This document shows, in pieces, positions 7,906 through 14,475 of a stretch of DNA of 16,644 nucleotides. The notes below the pieces were generated by a model that had not been told where the DNA came from, searched no databases, and saw only the letters and a list, made by a program, of their open reading frames with translations. This DNA comes from an uncultured PS1 clade bacterium (GTDB taxonomy: Bacteria > Pseudomonadota > Gammaproteobacteria > PS1 > Pseudothioglobaceae). How positions within the stretch are numbered: the stretch's first letter is position 1; the number at the start of each line of letters is the position of its first letter. The stretch is from the NCBI GenBank assembly GCA_937950605.1, contig CALFDA010000012.1, positions 1-16,644 of the forward strand, in the 5' to 3' direction. The position numbers and the translations under genes are program-made.

Positions 7906-8226
7906 TTAAAAATTTATCTTGCCCACTTCAAAATGATGTGCTTGCTCGATATTAAGCATGTATTTGACATTTCTAGTGCTACCATCAGAATTCCTGCCTT
8001 GTTTGTGAATATCTAAATAAGTTTGATTATTTTTGTTTATCACAAGCAATAATATTTGTTGTAACTCGGCAGATGTTTTACGATAACACGAAGTTGCATT
8101 TCTGGCAATTCTATCTTTTTCATAATTCGATAAACCGCCTTTTAACTTTGTATGCCATTTTTGAAAACTGCGATTATCATCAAGAATAATTTTATGATTA
8201 TCTGATTTTATGGCACTAGTTTTCAT
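7906..8226 (-). CDS. hypothetical protein, 106 aa
   Basis: I do not recognise this protein. It is basic and mainly hydrophilic, has one cysteine and no visible signal peptide or membrane segment. The central stretch ATSCYRKTSAELQQILLLVI looks helical. The ATG at 8226 is used; it lies 100 nt after the zinc-ribbon gene on the same strand, which may place both in one transcript with the nuclease upstream. Because the neighbours are a decayed restriction-modification system, this could be another accessory part or a fragment of a longer restriction gene. Codon use is AT-rich like the surroundings. It runs towards fdx from the opposite strand. Confidence 0.5.
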   Translation of the reverse strand: MKTSAIKSDNHKIILDDNRSFQKWHTKLKGGLSNYEKDRIARNATSCYRKTSAELQQILLLVINKNNQTYLDIHKQGRNSDGSTRNVKYMLNIEQAHHFEVGKINF

Positions 8227-8261
8227 ACTCTAATTAATCGTACGGAAACTATCAAACTTAA

Positions 8262-8285
8262 TATTGCCATTCCGTTTTGGCAATA
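8262..8285. repeat. 8-bp hairpin in the gap between two small genes
   Basis: TATTGCCA (8262-8269) and TGGCAATA (8278-8285) form a perfect 8-bp stem with an 8-nt loop. Five T follow on the + strand (8287-8291) but none on the - strand, the direction of the surrounding genes, so terminator activity for them is doubtful. It could act as an RNA stability or processing element. Confidence 0.4.
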
Positions 8286-8326
8286 ATTTTTGACATAATA
8301 ATTAAAAATACCAATCCATTTATCTC

Positions 8327-8530
8327 TTAATAAACTAATTTATAATCCTCTGCCACGCCTAACTCTTTGCAAATAGGACAATAATCCTTTTGCTCGGTAC
8401 CATCATAACTTTCATAAAATAAGTCTATATTGTCAGTACTCAAAGTTATTTTATTGACCAAATTACCAAAGTTAGAGCATTGCGTATTTTTGCAAATTAC
8501 TGGTATTTTAACTGTCATATATTTCGCCAT
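8327..8530 (-). CDS. small zinc-ribbon protein, 67 aa
   Basis: Four cysteines in two pairs, C13-X4-C18 (CKNTQC) and C51-X2-C54 (CPIC), are spaced like a zinc ribbon, suggesting a metal-stabilised nucleic-acid- or protein-binding module. Between them is an acidic, probably beta-rich stretch. I do not recognise a named family. The gene begins inside the end of the upstream nuclease gene (16-nt overlap), so the two are probably translationally coupled and may act together, for example as a DNA-recognition or control subunit. That role is inference. No other feature of an antitoxin or a restriction-control protein (such as a helix-turn-helix) is visible. Confidence 0.6.
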   Translation of the reverse strand: MAKYMTVKIPVICKNTQCSNFGNLVNKITLSTDNIDLFYESYDGTEQKDYCPICKELGVAEDYKLVY

Positions 8531-9366
8531 AGTTTCGTTTTGCTGTTATAACTTATTAAATTAGATTTCTTTAGATATTGTTGCGCGTTTCTAACGTGAT
8601 GTTTCCACAGTTTGCCAAAATGTTCTCCATCAATTACCCTATCTTCATTGTTGCATAAATCAGGGTGAATATTACTAATTTGCTGGTGTAATTCTTGTGT
8701 TGTGGCTGGATTTTGGGATAACAGATATAACAATGTATCAGAAAATATTGAATTTTGACTAACGTTTTTTACTCTGGTTCTAATGAGGTTATTTTCTATT
8801 TCTTGTTGTTGCTCGATGGAGTGTAAGCGGATAGTTGCTTTGATATTATTTTGTTCTTTTTGGATCGTTTTGCGTATATCTTTTACTTGTTTGTTGATGA
8901 TTTGAATCTCTTTCTTGCTAATATTCGCACCAAGTTTTTTGTATGCTTTTATATCATCATCTATTTTTTTAACGGTAACTAAATCTGTCGTTCTGAAGCC
9001 ATATTCAAAATTTATATTTGCCCCACTATAAGTAAAATTAGCAGACGACACAATGGCACTTGATTTGTTGGCAATATACACTTTAGCGTGTAATTTTGGC
9101 AAATAGGTAATAGATATATTATGGTGGGTTTTAAAAAGATAAAGCAGTGCTGATATGTCTACCCCTTTTTGTACTAAATTTTGAAACGATATGTCTGTTA
9201 AGATGCTTATGTTTATTTTTTTAGATTTTTTCTTGTTGATTGTTCTAACAAGAGTTTTTATTGGTTCAGAAGTTATATAAGGTGAGCAAATAAGACAATC
9301 AGTTTTAATATCTTTTATAAAACTATCAAATACTGGCTTGAATGGTTTTTTGACTAAATCCAGCAT
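8515..9366 (-). CDS. PLD-family (HKD) nuclease, probable type II restriction endonuclease
   Basis: The N-terminal half (about 1-130) is a single phospholipase D-type nuclease domain: H93-A-K95 (LHAKVYI), N110 in SSANFTYSG and E121 in FEYG. The HxK-N-E spacing fits single-HKD nucleases such as Nuc and the BfiI/NgoFVII restriction enzymes, which dimerise to form one active site. A basic, coiled-coil-like stretch (about 150-190) leads to a C-terminal winged-helix-like domain (about 205-283) with HPDLC, HFGKLWKHHVRNAQQYL and LISYNSKTKLW, probably for DNA recognition. No metal is needed by this class. The gene appears intact. It starts 13 nt after a broken DNA methyltransferase gene and overlaps the zinc-ribbon gene by 16 nt, so it reads as the R gene of a type II system that lost its M gene. 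The target site is unknown. Confidence 0.75.
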   Translation of the reverse strand: MLDLVKKPFKPVFDSFIKDIKTDCLICSPYITSEPIKTLVRTINKKKSKKINISILTDISFQNLVQKGVDISALLYLFKTHHNISITYLPKLHAKVYIANKSSAIVSSANFTYSGANINFEYGFRTTDLVTVKKIDDDIKAYKKLGANISKKEIQIINKQVKDIRKTIQKEQNNIKATIRLHSIEQQQEIENNLIRTRVKNVSQNSIFSDTLLYLLSQNPATTQELHQQISNIHPDLCNNEDRVIDGEHFGKLWKHHVRNAQQYLKKSNLISYNSKTKLWRNI

Positions 9367-9379
9367 GTCTTACACTAAC

Positions 9380-9619
9380 TTACAAAGCAACTAGTGATTT
9401 AGCAAAATTTTTTGTGCCGTCACCAATCACAACCGCACAAACACCACCGTCTTTAGTAATTTTATAGAGATTTTTACCAAGCATAGGATAATCAAATATC
9501 CAGCCCTTTTTATAATCCCTTATATTATCGCGGGAAAAAACTGATAAATCTATTGACTCTGGCTCTATTGTTCGAGTATTTAGAATGCAATCACCTTTTA
9601 TAATATCGTAATCTTTCAT
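9380..9619 (-). pseudogene. truncated amino-DNA methyltransferase with broken motif IV
   Basis: The 79-residue product starts like an N6/N4 DNA methyltransferase: DIIKGDCI, then IEPESIDLSVFS, where the catalytic SPPY (motif IV) should follow, then DNIRDYKKGW, FDY, LYKITKDGGVCAVVIGDGT. In relatives the text is S-P-P-Y-D-N; here it reads S29-R30-D31-N32 (Arg codon at 9530-9532). A net loss of 6 nt in frame would have removed the PPY core. The protein also stops after KSLVAL, so the C-terminal half, including the SAM-binding DPF-x-GSG-like part expected in this order, is absent. It cannot be active. The ATG at 9619 fits the family start better than an in-frame TTG at 9643. It lies 13 nt upstream of the nuclease gene, in the expected M-R arrangement. 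Confidence 0.75.
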
Positions 9620-9743
9620 TAGTAGAAAATCCACGCCAATCAATGTAGGTATGTGCCAAAATGCACTTTCATAATTATTAAGATATTTTTATAGGAAAAA
9701 GTCTTTTGACAATTTTTATCAATGATTTTTTGGCATCTAACAT

Positions 9744-9777
9744 CTGTTTAATTTTTTAGTAAAATTAAGCAGTTTTT
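9744..9777 (+). terminator. long AT-rich hairpin with T-run
   Basis: CTGTTTAATTTT (9744-9755) pairs with AAAATTAAGCAG (9761-9772) with one mismatch and a 5-nt loop, and TTTTT follows at 9773-9777. On the + strand it looks like a Rho-independent terminator, but no + strand gene precedes it. It sits just beyond the stop codon of the leftward gene that follows mrp, so it may act as a weak end signal or roadblock between the mrp unit and the restriction island. The pairing is mostly A-T. Confidence 0.4.
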
Positions 9778-9778
9778 A

Positions 9779-10207
9779 TTAAAGTTTTAGGATTTTACGC
9801 ACAAAACTCGGTTGATTTTTAGGCGGTTGTGCGAATTTTGCGACTATATCAACAGGTGGGGTTTTGGATAATAGCCATTGCGGAATGGGAGGGTGTTCGC
9901 TACTGCCACAGGCTTTTCCGAGGTTGTTAGGGTTAAATATTTTGATAAAAGTTGGGTTTTTTAAATCATCAACATACACAACACCACAATAGCGCTCTTT
10001 GTGCTTATCTTGAATAATTGACTTGATAGATGTTAGTCGTTCAACTAAGGTATTAGCACTGGTAACGCTCAGCGGGACAGTGCTTGTAGTGTCGTAAAAA
10101 TGCCAATCATTGCTAGGATTATCAATGAGTGTATCAAACAAAGCATTGCACTTATCCCATTGCATAATGCCAATGAAACGACCTTGAAACTGGGCTAAAT
10201 AATCCAC
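9779..10207 (-). CDS. hypothetical protein downstream of mrp, 142 aa
   Basis: I cannot assign a function. The sequence has ordered, protein-like segments: GRFIGIMQWDKCNALFDTL near the start, YCGVVYVDD in the middle, then FIKIFNPNNLGKACGSS and PPIPQWLLSKTPP. I have a general impression that a family with these segments occurs in other gammaproteobacteria, but I cannot confirm this. The start is GTG at 10207: upstream in the same frame only 17 nt separate it from the mrp stop codon and no ATG is present. There is no signal peptide or membrane segment. It follows mrp by 15 nt on the same strand, so the two are probably one operon, which may hint at an iron-sulfur-linked role. Confidence 0.8.
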   Translation of the reverse strand: MDYLAQFQGRFIGIMQWDKCNALFDTLIDNPSNDWHFYDTTSTVPLSVTSANTLVERLTSIKSIIQDKHKERYCGVVYVDDLKNPTFIKIFNPNNLGKACGSSEHPPIPQWLLSKTPPVDIVAKFAQPPKNQPSFVRKILKL

Positions 10208-10222
10208 ATTAAAGATGCCGAG

Positions 10223-11302
10223 TTATTCAATGGTAATACTTGGGAATGCTTTTAAAGCCTTATCTTGTTGTGTAAGTTTAGCCGATACTTTTTTGGCGAT
10301 TTCTTTATAGATTTCAGCCACTCTGCCATCTGGGGTTTTAACAACTGTTGGCGTGCCTTCATCAACATCTGTTCTAATATCTATCTCTAGTGGCAAGGCA
10401 CCTAGAAAGTTAACGTTGGCTTCTTTTGCCATTGCTTTGCCGCCGCCTGTGCCAAAAATAGCTTCTTCATGACCACATTTAGAGCAGATATGTGTTGACA
10501 TATTTTCAACAATGCCCAAGATTGGAATATTGACTTTTTCAAACATTTTTAAACCTTTTTTGGCATCTAATAACGCAATATCTTGCGGGGTAGTGATAAT
10601 AACCGCACCACTAACTGGAATTTTTTGTGATAGGGTGAGTTGTGTGTCGCCTGTACCTGGTGGCAGGTCAATAATCATATAATCCACGCCACGCCACAAG
10701 GTATCGCGAAGCATTTGCTCTAAAGCTTGCATAACCATAGGTCCACGCCAAATCATTGGGCTTTCTTCGTCAACCAAATATCCAATAGACATGCTTTGCA
10801 TTCCATGCCCTAAAATAGGCAATAATTTCCCCTCCCTTGTTTGTTCGGGTTTGAGATTAGCAAGACCTAACATTCTTGGCTGAGAAGGACCATAAATATC
10901 GGCATCTAACAGCGCAACTTTTGCACCTTCTGTTTGTAATGCAAGGGCTAAGTTAACCGCGGTAGTCGATTTGCCAACACCGCCTTTACCTGAAGCGACC
11001 GCAATAATATTTTTAACTTCTGGCAAAACTTCCACACCTTTTTGCGTTGAATATTTAGCAATTTTTGTTTCAATATTAACCGTTGCGCTGATGTTAGCAG
11101 TTGATAATGCCGTTGTTATTTCATCAGTTAATTTTTGCTGATAACTTTGCGCTGGATAATTTAAGACAACATTAATGTGGACTTTGTTATTATCGATTTC
11201 AATACCATCAATTGCATTTGAGGAAACAATGTCTTGTTCGGTGTAAATATCAACAATACTACTTAGAATCTTTTCAATTTGATCTTGGGTTAAATCTGCC
11301 AT
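10223..11302 (-). CDS. mrp: iron-sulfur cluster carrier ATPase Mrp/ApbC
   Basis: Mrp (ApbC) binds a [4Fe-4S] cluster as a dimer and hands it to target enzymes, using ATP. The 359-residue protein has an N-terminal MIP18/DUF59 domain (about 1-85), then the deviant Walker A loop ASGKGGVGKST (103-113), LLDADIYGPSQPRML, IIDLPPGTGD (switch/Walker B region) and the cluster-binding pair C273-X2-C276 (ICSKCGH). All family motifs are intact. The gene starts at ATG 11302 and is transcribed away from metG. Its position beyond the isc operon, separated only by the restriction island, means that iron-sulfur genes lie on both sides of the insertion. Confidence 0.95.
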   Translation of the reverse strand: MADLTQDQIEKILSSIVDIYTEQDIVSSNAIDGIEIDNNKVHINVVLNYPAQSYQQKLTDEITTALSTANISATVNIETKIAKYSTQKGVEVLPEVKNIIAVASGKGGVGKSTTAVNLALALQTEGAKVALLDADIYGPSQPRMLGLANLKPEQTREGKLLPILGHGMQSMSIGYLVDEESPMIWRGPMVMQALEQMLRDTLWRGVDYMIIDLPPGTGDTQLTLSQKIPVSGAVIITTPQDIALLDAKKGLKMFEKVNIPILGIVENMSTHICSKCGHEEAIFGTGGGKAMAKEANVNFLGALPLEIDIRTDVDEGTPTVVKTPDGRVAEIYKEIAKKVSAKLTQQDKALKAFPSITIE

Positions 11303-11369
11303 TATGGTGCCCGATTAAGTAAAATGCGCTATTTTATCGTATAATTACGCTGGTTAACCCCAATATTAC

Positions 11370-11504
11370 CTAAGAGACTCTATCAATTAAGCGCGCATGA
11401 TTGGGATTTTTTACAATATGCGTTCGTGCAAAAGCCAACTCGCCTGTTATAGCGTTATACACCTTATCAATCGTACCGCCTGTAATAAAAACTCTAATCA
11501 TCAT
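11370..11504 (-). pseudogene. N-terminal remnant of an asparaginase-family gene
   Basis: A 44-codon frame starting with two ATGs encodes IRVFITGGTIDKVYN then ITGELAFARTHI. TGGTIDK is the nucleotide-independent signature of the L-asparaginase family (the catalytic Thr lies in GGTI), and the following Y-N-x-I-T-G-E-L-x-F-x-x-T-H pattern matches short proteobacterial asparaginase-like proteins of about 160 residues. The frame then ends at TAG (11372-11370), so about three quarters of the protein, including the second catalytic region, is missing. It lies in the 409-nt space between mrp and the nuclease-metG unit, on the mrp strand. It is best read as a deletion remnant. Confidence 0.65.
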
Positions 11505-11557
11505 AACTGCCCAATTCAAATATTTACAAGACTCAACTAAATATTTAGGCAGTTTTT
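11505..11557 (+). repeat. composite inverted repeat with T-run
   Basis: Two nested inverted pairs occur: AACTGCC (11505-11511) with GGCAGTT (11548-11554), and AAATATTT (11518-11525) with AAATATTT (11539-11546). Together they can fold as a long imperfect hairpin with a 13-nt loop, ending in TTTTT (11553-11557) on the + strand. It begins right at the start codon of the asparaginase remnant and resembles a terminator for rightward transcription, perhaps left from a lost gene. Confidence 0.4.
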
Positions 11558-11595
11558 CATTATAAGATAAGGAGCATGAATAAAAATCGTTTGGA

Positions 11596-11625
11596 TTGGA
11601 TTTTTTAGGCTTAATAATTTATAAT
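11596..11625 (+). promoter_or_regulatory. candidate promoter for the nuclease-metG unit
   Basis: TTGGAT (11596-11601) and a consensus TATAAT (11620-11625) are 18 nt apart on the + strand. A start near 11632 would give a leader of about 80 nt before the ATG at 11712. A small hairpin (11642-11649 with 11660-11667, one G-T pair, 10-nt loop) and a minimal ATG-TAA pair at 11682-11687 lie in the leader. No other promoter for metG is apparent, so this probably drives both genes. Confidence 0.5.
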
Positions 11626-11711
11626 ATCACCCGCATTATCGTGCTAAATGCAGTTTATGATTTAGTATTTCCAACGAGAACATGTAAGTTTATAACAGGA
11701 GGCAAAAAAAA

Positions 11712-12281
11712 ATGGCAGAAATGAATGACCCAATACTTTTTAAAATAAATCAAAAGAAAATGAAGTTGAAGCAAATAAATGCATCATCTGTTGAACTTGA
11801 AAAGGATATACAGACTTTAGTTGAGAACAACTTAGAAGAAATATTTGGTATTAGTTTTTTAGCTAGCGAATACCGTATAGACAATAATAATCGTATTGAT
11901 ACGCTTGGCATAGATATAGATTATGGTGCCCCTGTAATTATTGAGTACAAGCGCAATCGCTCAGGTTATAAAAACGCAGTTAATCAAGGATTGCTTTATA
12001 TTGATCTTCTAAAGGAACATAAAGAAGAGTTTAAAAAATTGGTTACTAACGAATTATCAAAGGATGATGCTGAAAACATAGAATGGGACAATGCAACTTT
12101 ACTATGTATAGCCTATGACTTCAATAAATTTGACAAAAATGCAGTAGAGAGAACGAAAGACAGAGATGACGAATGTTTTATAGAGTTGATAAAATACAAA
12201 AAATATTCGGATATGATTTCATTTGAGGTAGTTAGTAAAAATCATCAATCGGAGAATACTCTACAGAAAAAACATGAGTGA
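11712..12281 (+). CDS. PD-(D/E)XK nuclease-like protein, truncated paralogue
   Basis: The 189-residue product is clearly related to the N-terminal part of the gene at 14476-15390: both share ENNLEEIF, LASEY, RIDTLGID, PVIIEYKR, NQGL and IELIKYKKY. The core looks like a PD-(D/E)XK nuclease fold with D63, E78-X-K80 and a trailing Q92. Compared with the 304-residue paralogue it lacks the C-terminal DUF5655 domain and ends in a short unrelated tail. An AGGAGG ribosome-binding site (11697-11702) lies 9 nt before the ATG. The stop codon overlaps the metG start by 8 nt, so it shares the transcript and probably is translationally coupled to metG. Such proteins accompany type I restriction loci, and one lies at the right of this window; here the gene has been captured beside a housekeeping gene. 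Function is unproven. Confidence 0.75.
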   Translation: MAEMNDPILFKINQKKMKLKQINASSVELEKDIQTLVENNLEEIFGISFLASEYRIDNNNRIDTLGIDIDYGAPVIIEYKRNRSGYKNAVNQGLLYIDLLKEHKEEFKKLVTNELSKDDAENIEWDNATLLCIAYDFNKFDKNAVERTKDRDDECFIELIKYKKYSDMISFEVVSKNHQSENTLQKKHE

Positions 12282-14283
12282 GACGACATTCAGAAAAATT
12301 CTTGTTACTTCAGCACTGCCTTATGCAAATGGTGAGATTCATTTAGGGCACTTGTTGGAATATATTCAAACCGATATTTGGGTGCGTTTCCAAAAAATGA
12401 TGGGGCATGAATGTCATTATGTCTGTGCCGATGATGCGCATGGTACGGCAATTATGCTTAAAGCTGATGAGCTTGGCATTAGCCCAGAAGAGCTCATTAA
12501 GGGTGTAAGCGAGAATCATCAAGCAGATTTTAGGGATTTTTCCATTGGTTTTAGCCAATATCATTCGACCCATTCAAGCGAAAATCAAGTTATATCAGCA
12601 GATATTTATAATAAATTAAACAAAGCTGGGTATATTAAAACACGCACTATTTCACAGGCGTTTGACCCCGAAAAACAGATGTTTTTGCCCGATCGATTTA
12701 TTACAGGTGTTTGTCCAAAATGTGATGCTAGAGAACAATATGGCGATAATTGTGAAGTTTGTGGCGCAACTTATGCTCCGACAGAGTTAAAAAATGCTAA
12801 ATCTGCTATTTCTGGGGCAACTCCAATTAACAAAGATTCAAAACATTATTTTTTCGATTTGCCACAGTTTGAAGCACAGTTAAAAGAATGGACTAATGCT
12901 GGACATTTGCAAGACGAAATTAGCAATAAACTTTCTGAATGGTTTGAGCAGGGATTGCAACAATGGGATATTTCGCGTGATGCGCCATATTTTGGTTTTC
13001 AAATACCCGGCATTAAAGATAAATATTTTTATGTTTGGTTAGATGCGCCAATCGGCTATATGGCAAGTTTTAAAAAATTGTGTGATGAGCAAGACATTGA
13101 TTTTGATGAATACTTTAACAAAGATTCTAAAACCGAACTGTATCATTTTATAGGAAAGGATATTGTATATTTCCACGCTTTATTTTGGCCAGCAATGTTA
13201 ATGGGTGCCGATTACCGCACGCCAAATGCAATTTTTGCACACGGTTTTTTAACCGTCAATGGAGAGAAAATGAGCAAATCTCGTGGCACATTTATTCAAG
13301 CAAGAACTTATTTAAAAACCCTAAATCCCGAATGTTTGCGCTATTATTATGCATGTAAACTCTCTGCTAAAATTGATGATATTGACTTGAATTTAGAAGA
13401 CTTTAAGCAACGCGTTAATTCTGATTTAGTAGGTAAAGTGGTGAATATTGCCTCTAGAAGTGCTGGTTTTATTGTTAAAAAGTTTGACAAAACACTTTCC
13501 GCGCGTGTGATTGAGCAAGATTTATATGATGAATTTGTCACGTGCGGTGAGCGTATTGCTAAATATTACGAAACATGCAATTACAATCAAGCCATGCGTG
13601 AAATTATGAAACTTGCAGATAAGGCGAATCGCTACATTGATACCCACAAACCATGGCAAATGATTAAAGTGCAGAATCAAACAGTGCAAGTGCATGAAGT
13701 AACTTCTTTAGCAATAAATTTGTTTAGAGTGTTAATGACTTATCTAAACCCAGTTTTGCCAGTTATGGCGCAACAAGTCGCGAAATTTTTGAATCTTGAA
13801 GTGCTAGATTGGCACAATCTTAAACACCCATTGACCAAGCATAAAATTAATAAATTCAAGCCGTTGATGTCGCGTATTGAAAAAGATCAGATTAACCAGT
13901 TAATTGAAAAATCTAAGCACAGCACACAAACAAATAGCAAAGCAACCCAAGAGGACAACACAATCCAAATTAATGATTTTGCTAAAATTGATTTACGTGT
14001 TGCCAAAATTGTTAAAGCTCAGAATGTCAAGGGTGCTGATAAACTTGTGCAGCTAACATTAGATGTTGGAGAGCAAGAAACCAAAAATGTATTTGCTGGT
14101 ATCAAAGCGCATTACAATCCACAAGATTTAGAAGGGCGTTTGACTGTAATGGTGGCTAATCTTGCACCAAGAAAAATGAAATTTGGACTATCTGAAGGTA
14201 TGGTGCTTGCTGCTAGTGATGGCAAGTCATTGCATATTTTATCCCCCGATTCTGGAGCGAGTCCAGGTATGAAAATCAGTTGA
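12274..14283 (+). CDS. metG: methionyl-tRNA synthetase
   Basis: MetG charges initiator and elongator tRNA-Met with methionine. The 669-residue protein is the E. coli type (677). The class I signature HLGH is at 23-26, the zinc-binding knuckles are C147/C150 and C160/C163 (CPKC, CEVC), and KMSKS is at 332-336. The helical anticodon-binding domain follows. The last hundred or so residues (from about 565, KIDLRVAKIVKAQNV) form the Trbp111-like OB-fold tRNA-binding and dimerisation domain, ending GASPGMKIS. The ATG at 12274 overlaps the upstream nuclease-like gene by 8 nt; the protein start (LVTSALPYANGEIHLGH) shows no missing N-terminus. Transcription seems to depend on the promoter in front of that upstream gene. 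It converges with the gene at 14476. Confidence 0.98.
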   Translation: MSETTFRKILVTSALPYANGEIHLGHLLEYIQTDIWVRFQKMMGHECHYVCADDAHGTAIMLKADELGISPEELIKGVSENHQADFRDFSIGFSQYHSTHSSENQVISADIYNKLNKAGYIKTRTISQAFDPEKQMFLPDRFITGVCPKCDAREQYGDNCEVCGATYAPTELKNAKSAISGATPINKDSKHYFFDLPQFEAQLKEWTNAGHLQDEISNKLSEWFEQGLQQWDISRDAPYFGFQIPGIKDKYFYVWLDAPIGYMASFKKLCDEQDIDFDEYFNKDSKTELYHFIGKDIVYFHALFWPAMLMGADYRTPNAIFAHGFLTVNGEKMSKSRGTFIQARTYLKTLNPECLRYYYACKLSAKIDDIDLNLEDFKQRVNSDLVGKVVNIASRSAGFIVKKFDKTLSARVIEQDLYDEFVTCGERIAKYYETCNYNQAMREIMKLADKANRYIDTHKPWQMIKVQNQTVQVHEVTSLAINLFRVLMTYLNPVLPVMAQQVAKFLNLEVLDWHNLKHPLTKHKINKFKPLMSRIEKDQINQLIEKSKHSTQTNSKATQEDNTIQINDFAKIDLRVAKIVKAQNVKGADKLVQLTLDVGEQETKNVFAGIKAHYNPQDLEGRLTVMVANLAPRKMKFGLSEGMVLAASDGKSLHILSPDSGASPGMKIS

Positions 14284-14475
14284 TTATCTAGTTTTTTGAT
14301 TTTATTATGCTATTATGCTATTTTGCATTCAGCAATCCTAATTTAGCACAATGCTTAATGTGTAATATGGGATTAGAAAGTGTTATTTTTGGCACCCAAC
14401 CAAGATATAGCAAACTGCCTTCTAGCGTAGATATGAGTCTGTAAATTGCTTGTACCAGCAATAAACTGCCTATAT
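14284..14475. other. 192-nt convergent intergenic region
   Basis: No convincing gene or strong terminator lies here. Visible items are a tandem TATTATGC repeat near 14304-14318, a 6-bp hairpin ATTGCT/AGCAAT (14445-14450, 14457-14462), two AACTGCC-containing segments, and a 55-codon open frame on the - strand (14485-14321) without a start codon. The frame may be a decayed gene end or chance. Confidence 0.35.

Noticed and set aside
7836..8010. Protein-like + strand frame (RDKALGCLCGINDLKIYL) suggesting an integrase remnant
   Set aside because: It has no start, lacks any integrase catalytic residue, and half of it is antisense to the 106-residue gene. The likeness is too weak.
11642..11667. Leader hairpin before the nuclease-metG unit as a T-box or methionine riboswitch
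   Set aside because: The stem is small and AT-rich, without the conserved elements of a T-box or SAM riboswitch, and metG in gammaproteobacteria is not known for these.
14304..14318. Tandem TATTATGC repeat as a possible CRISPR or satellite
   Set aside because: Only two adjacent copies with no spacer structure. No CRISPR array is present anywhere in the window.
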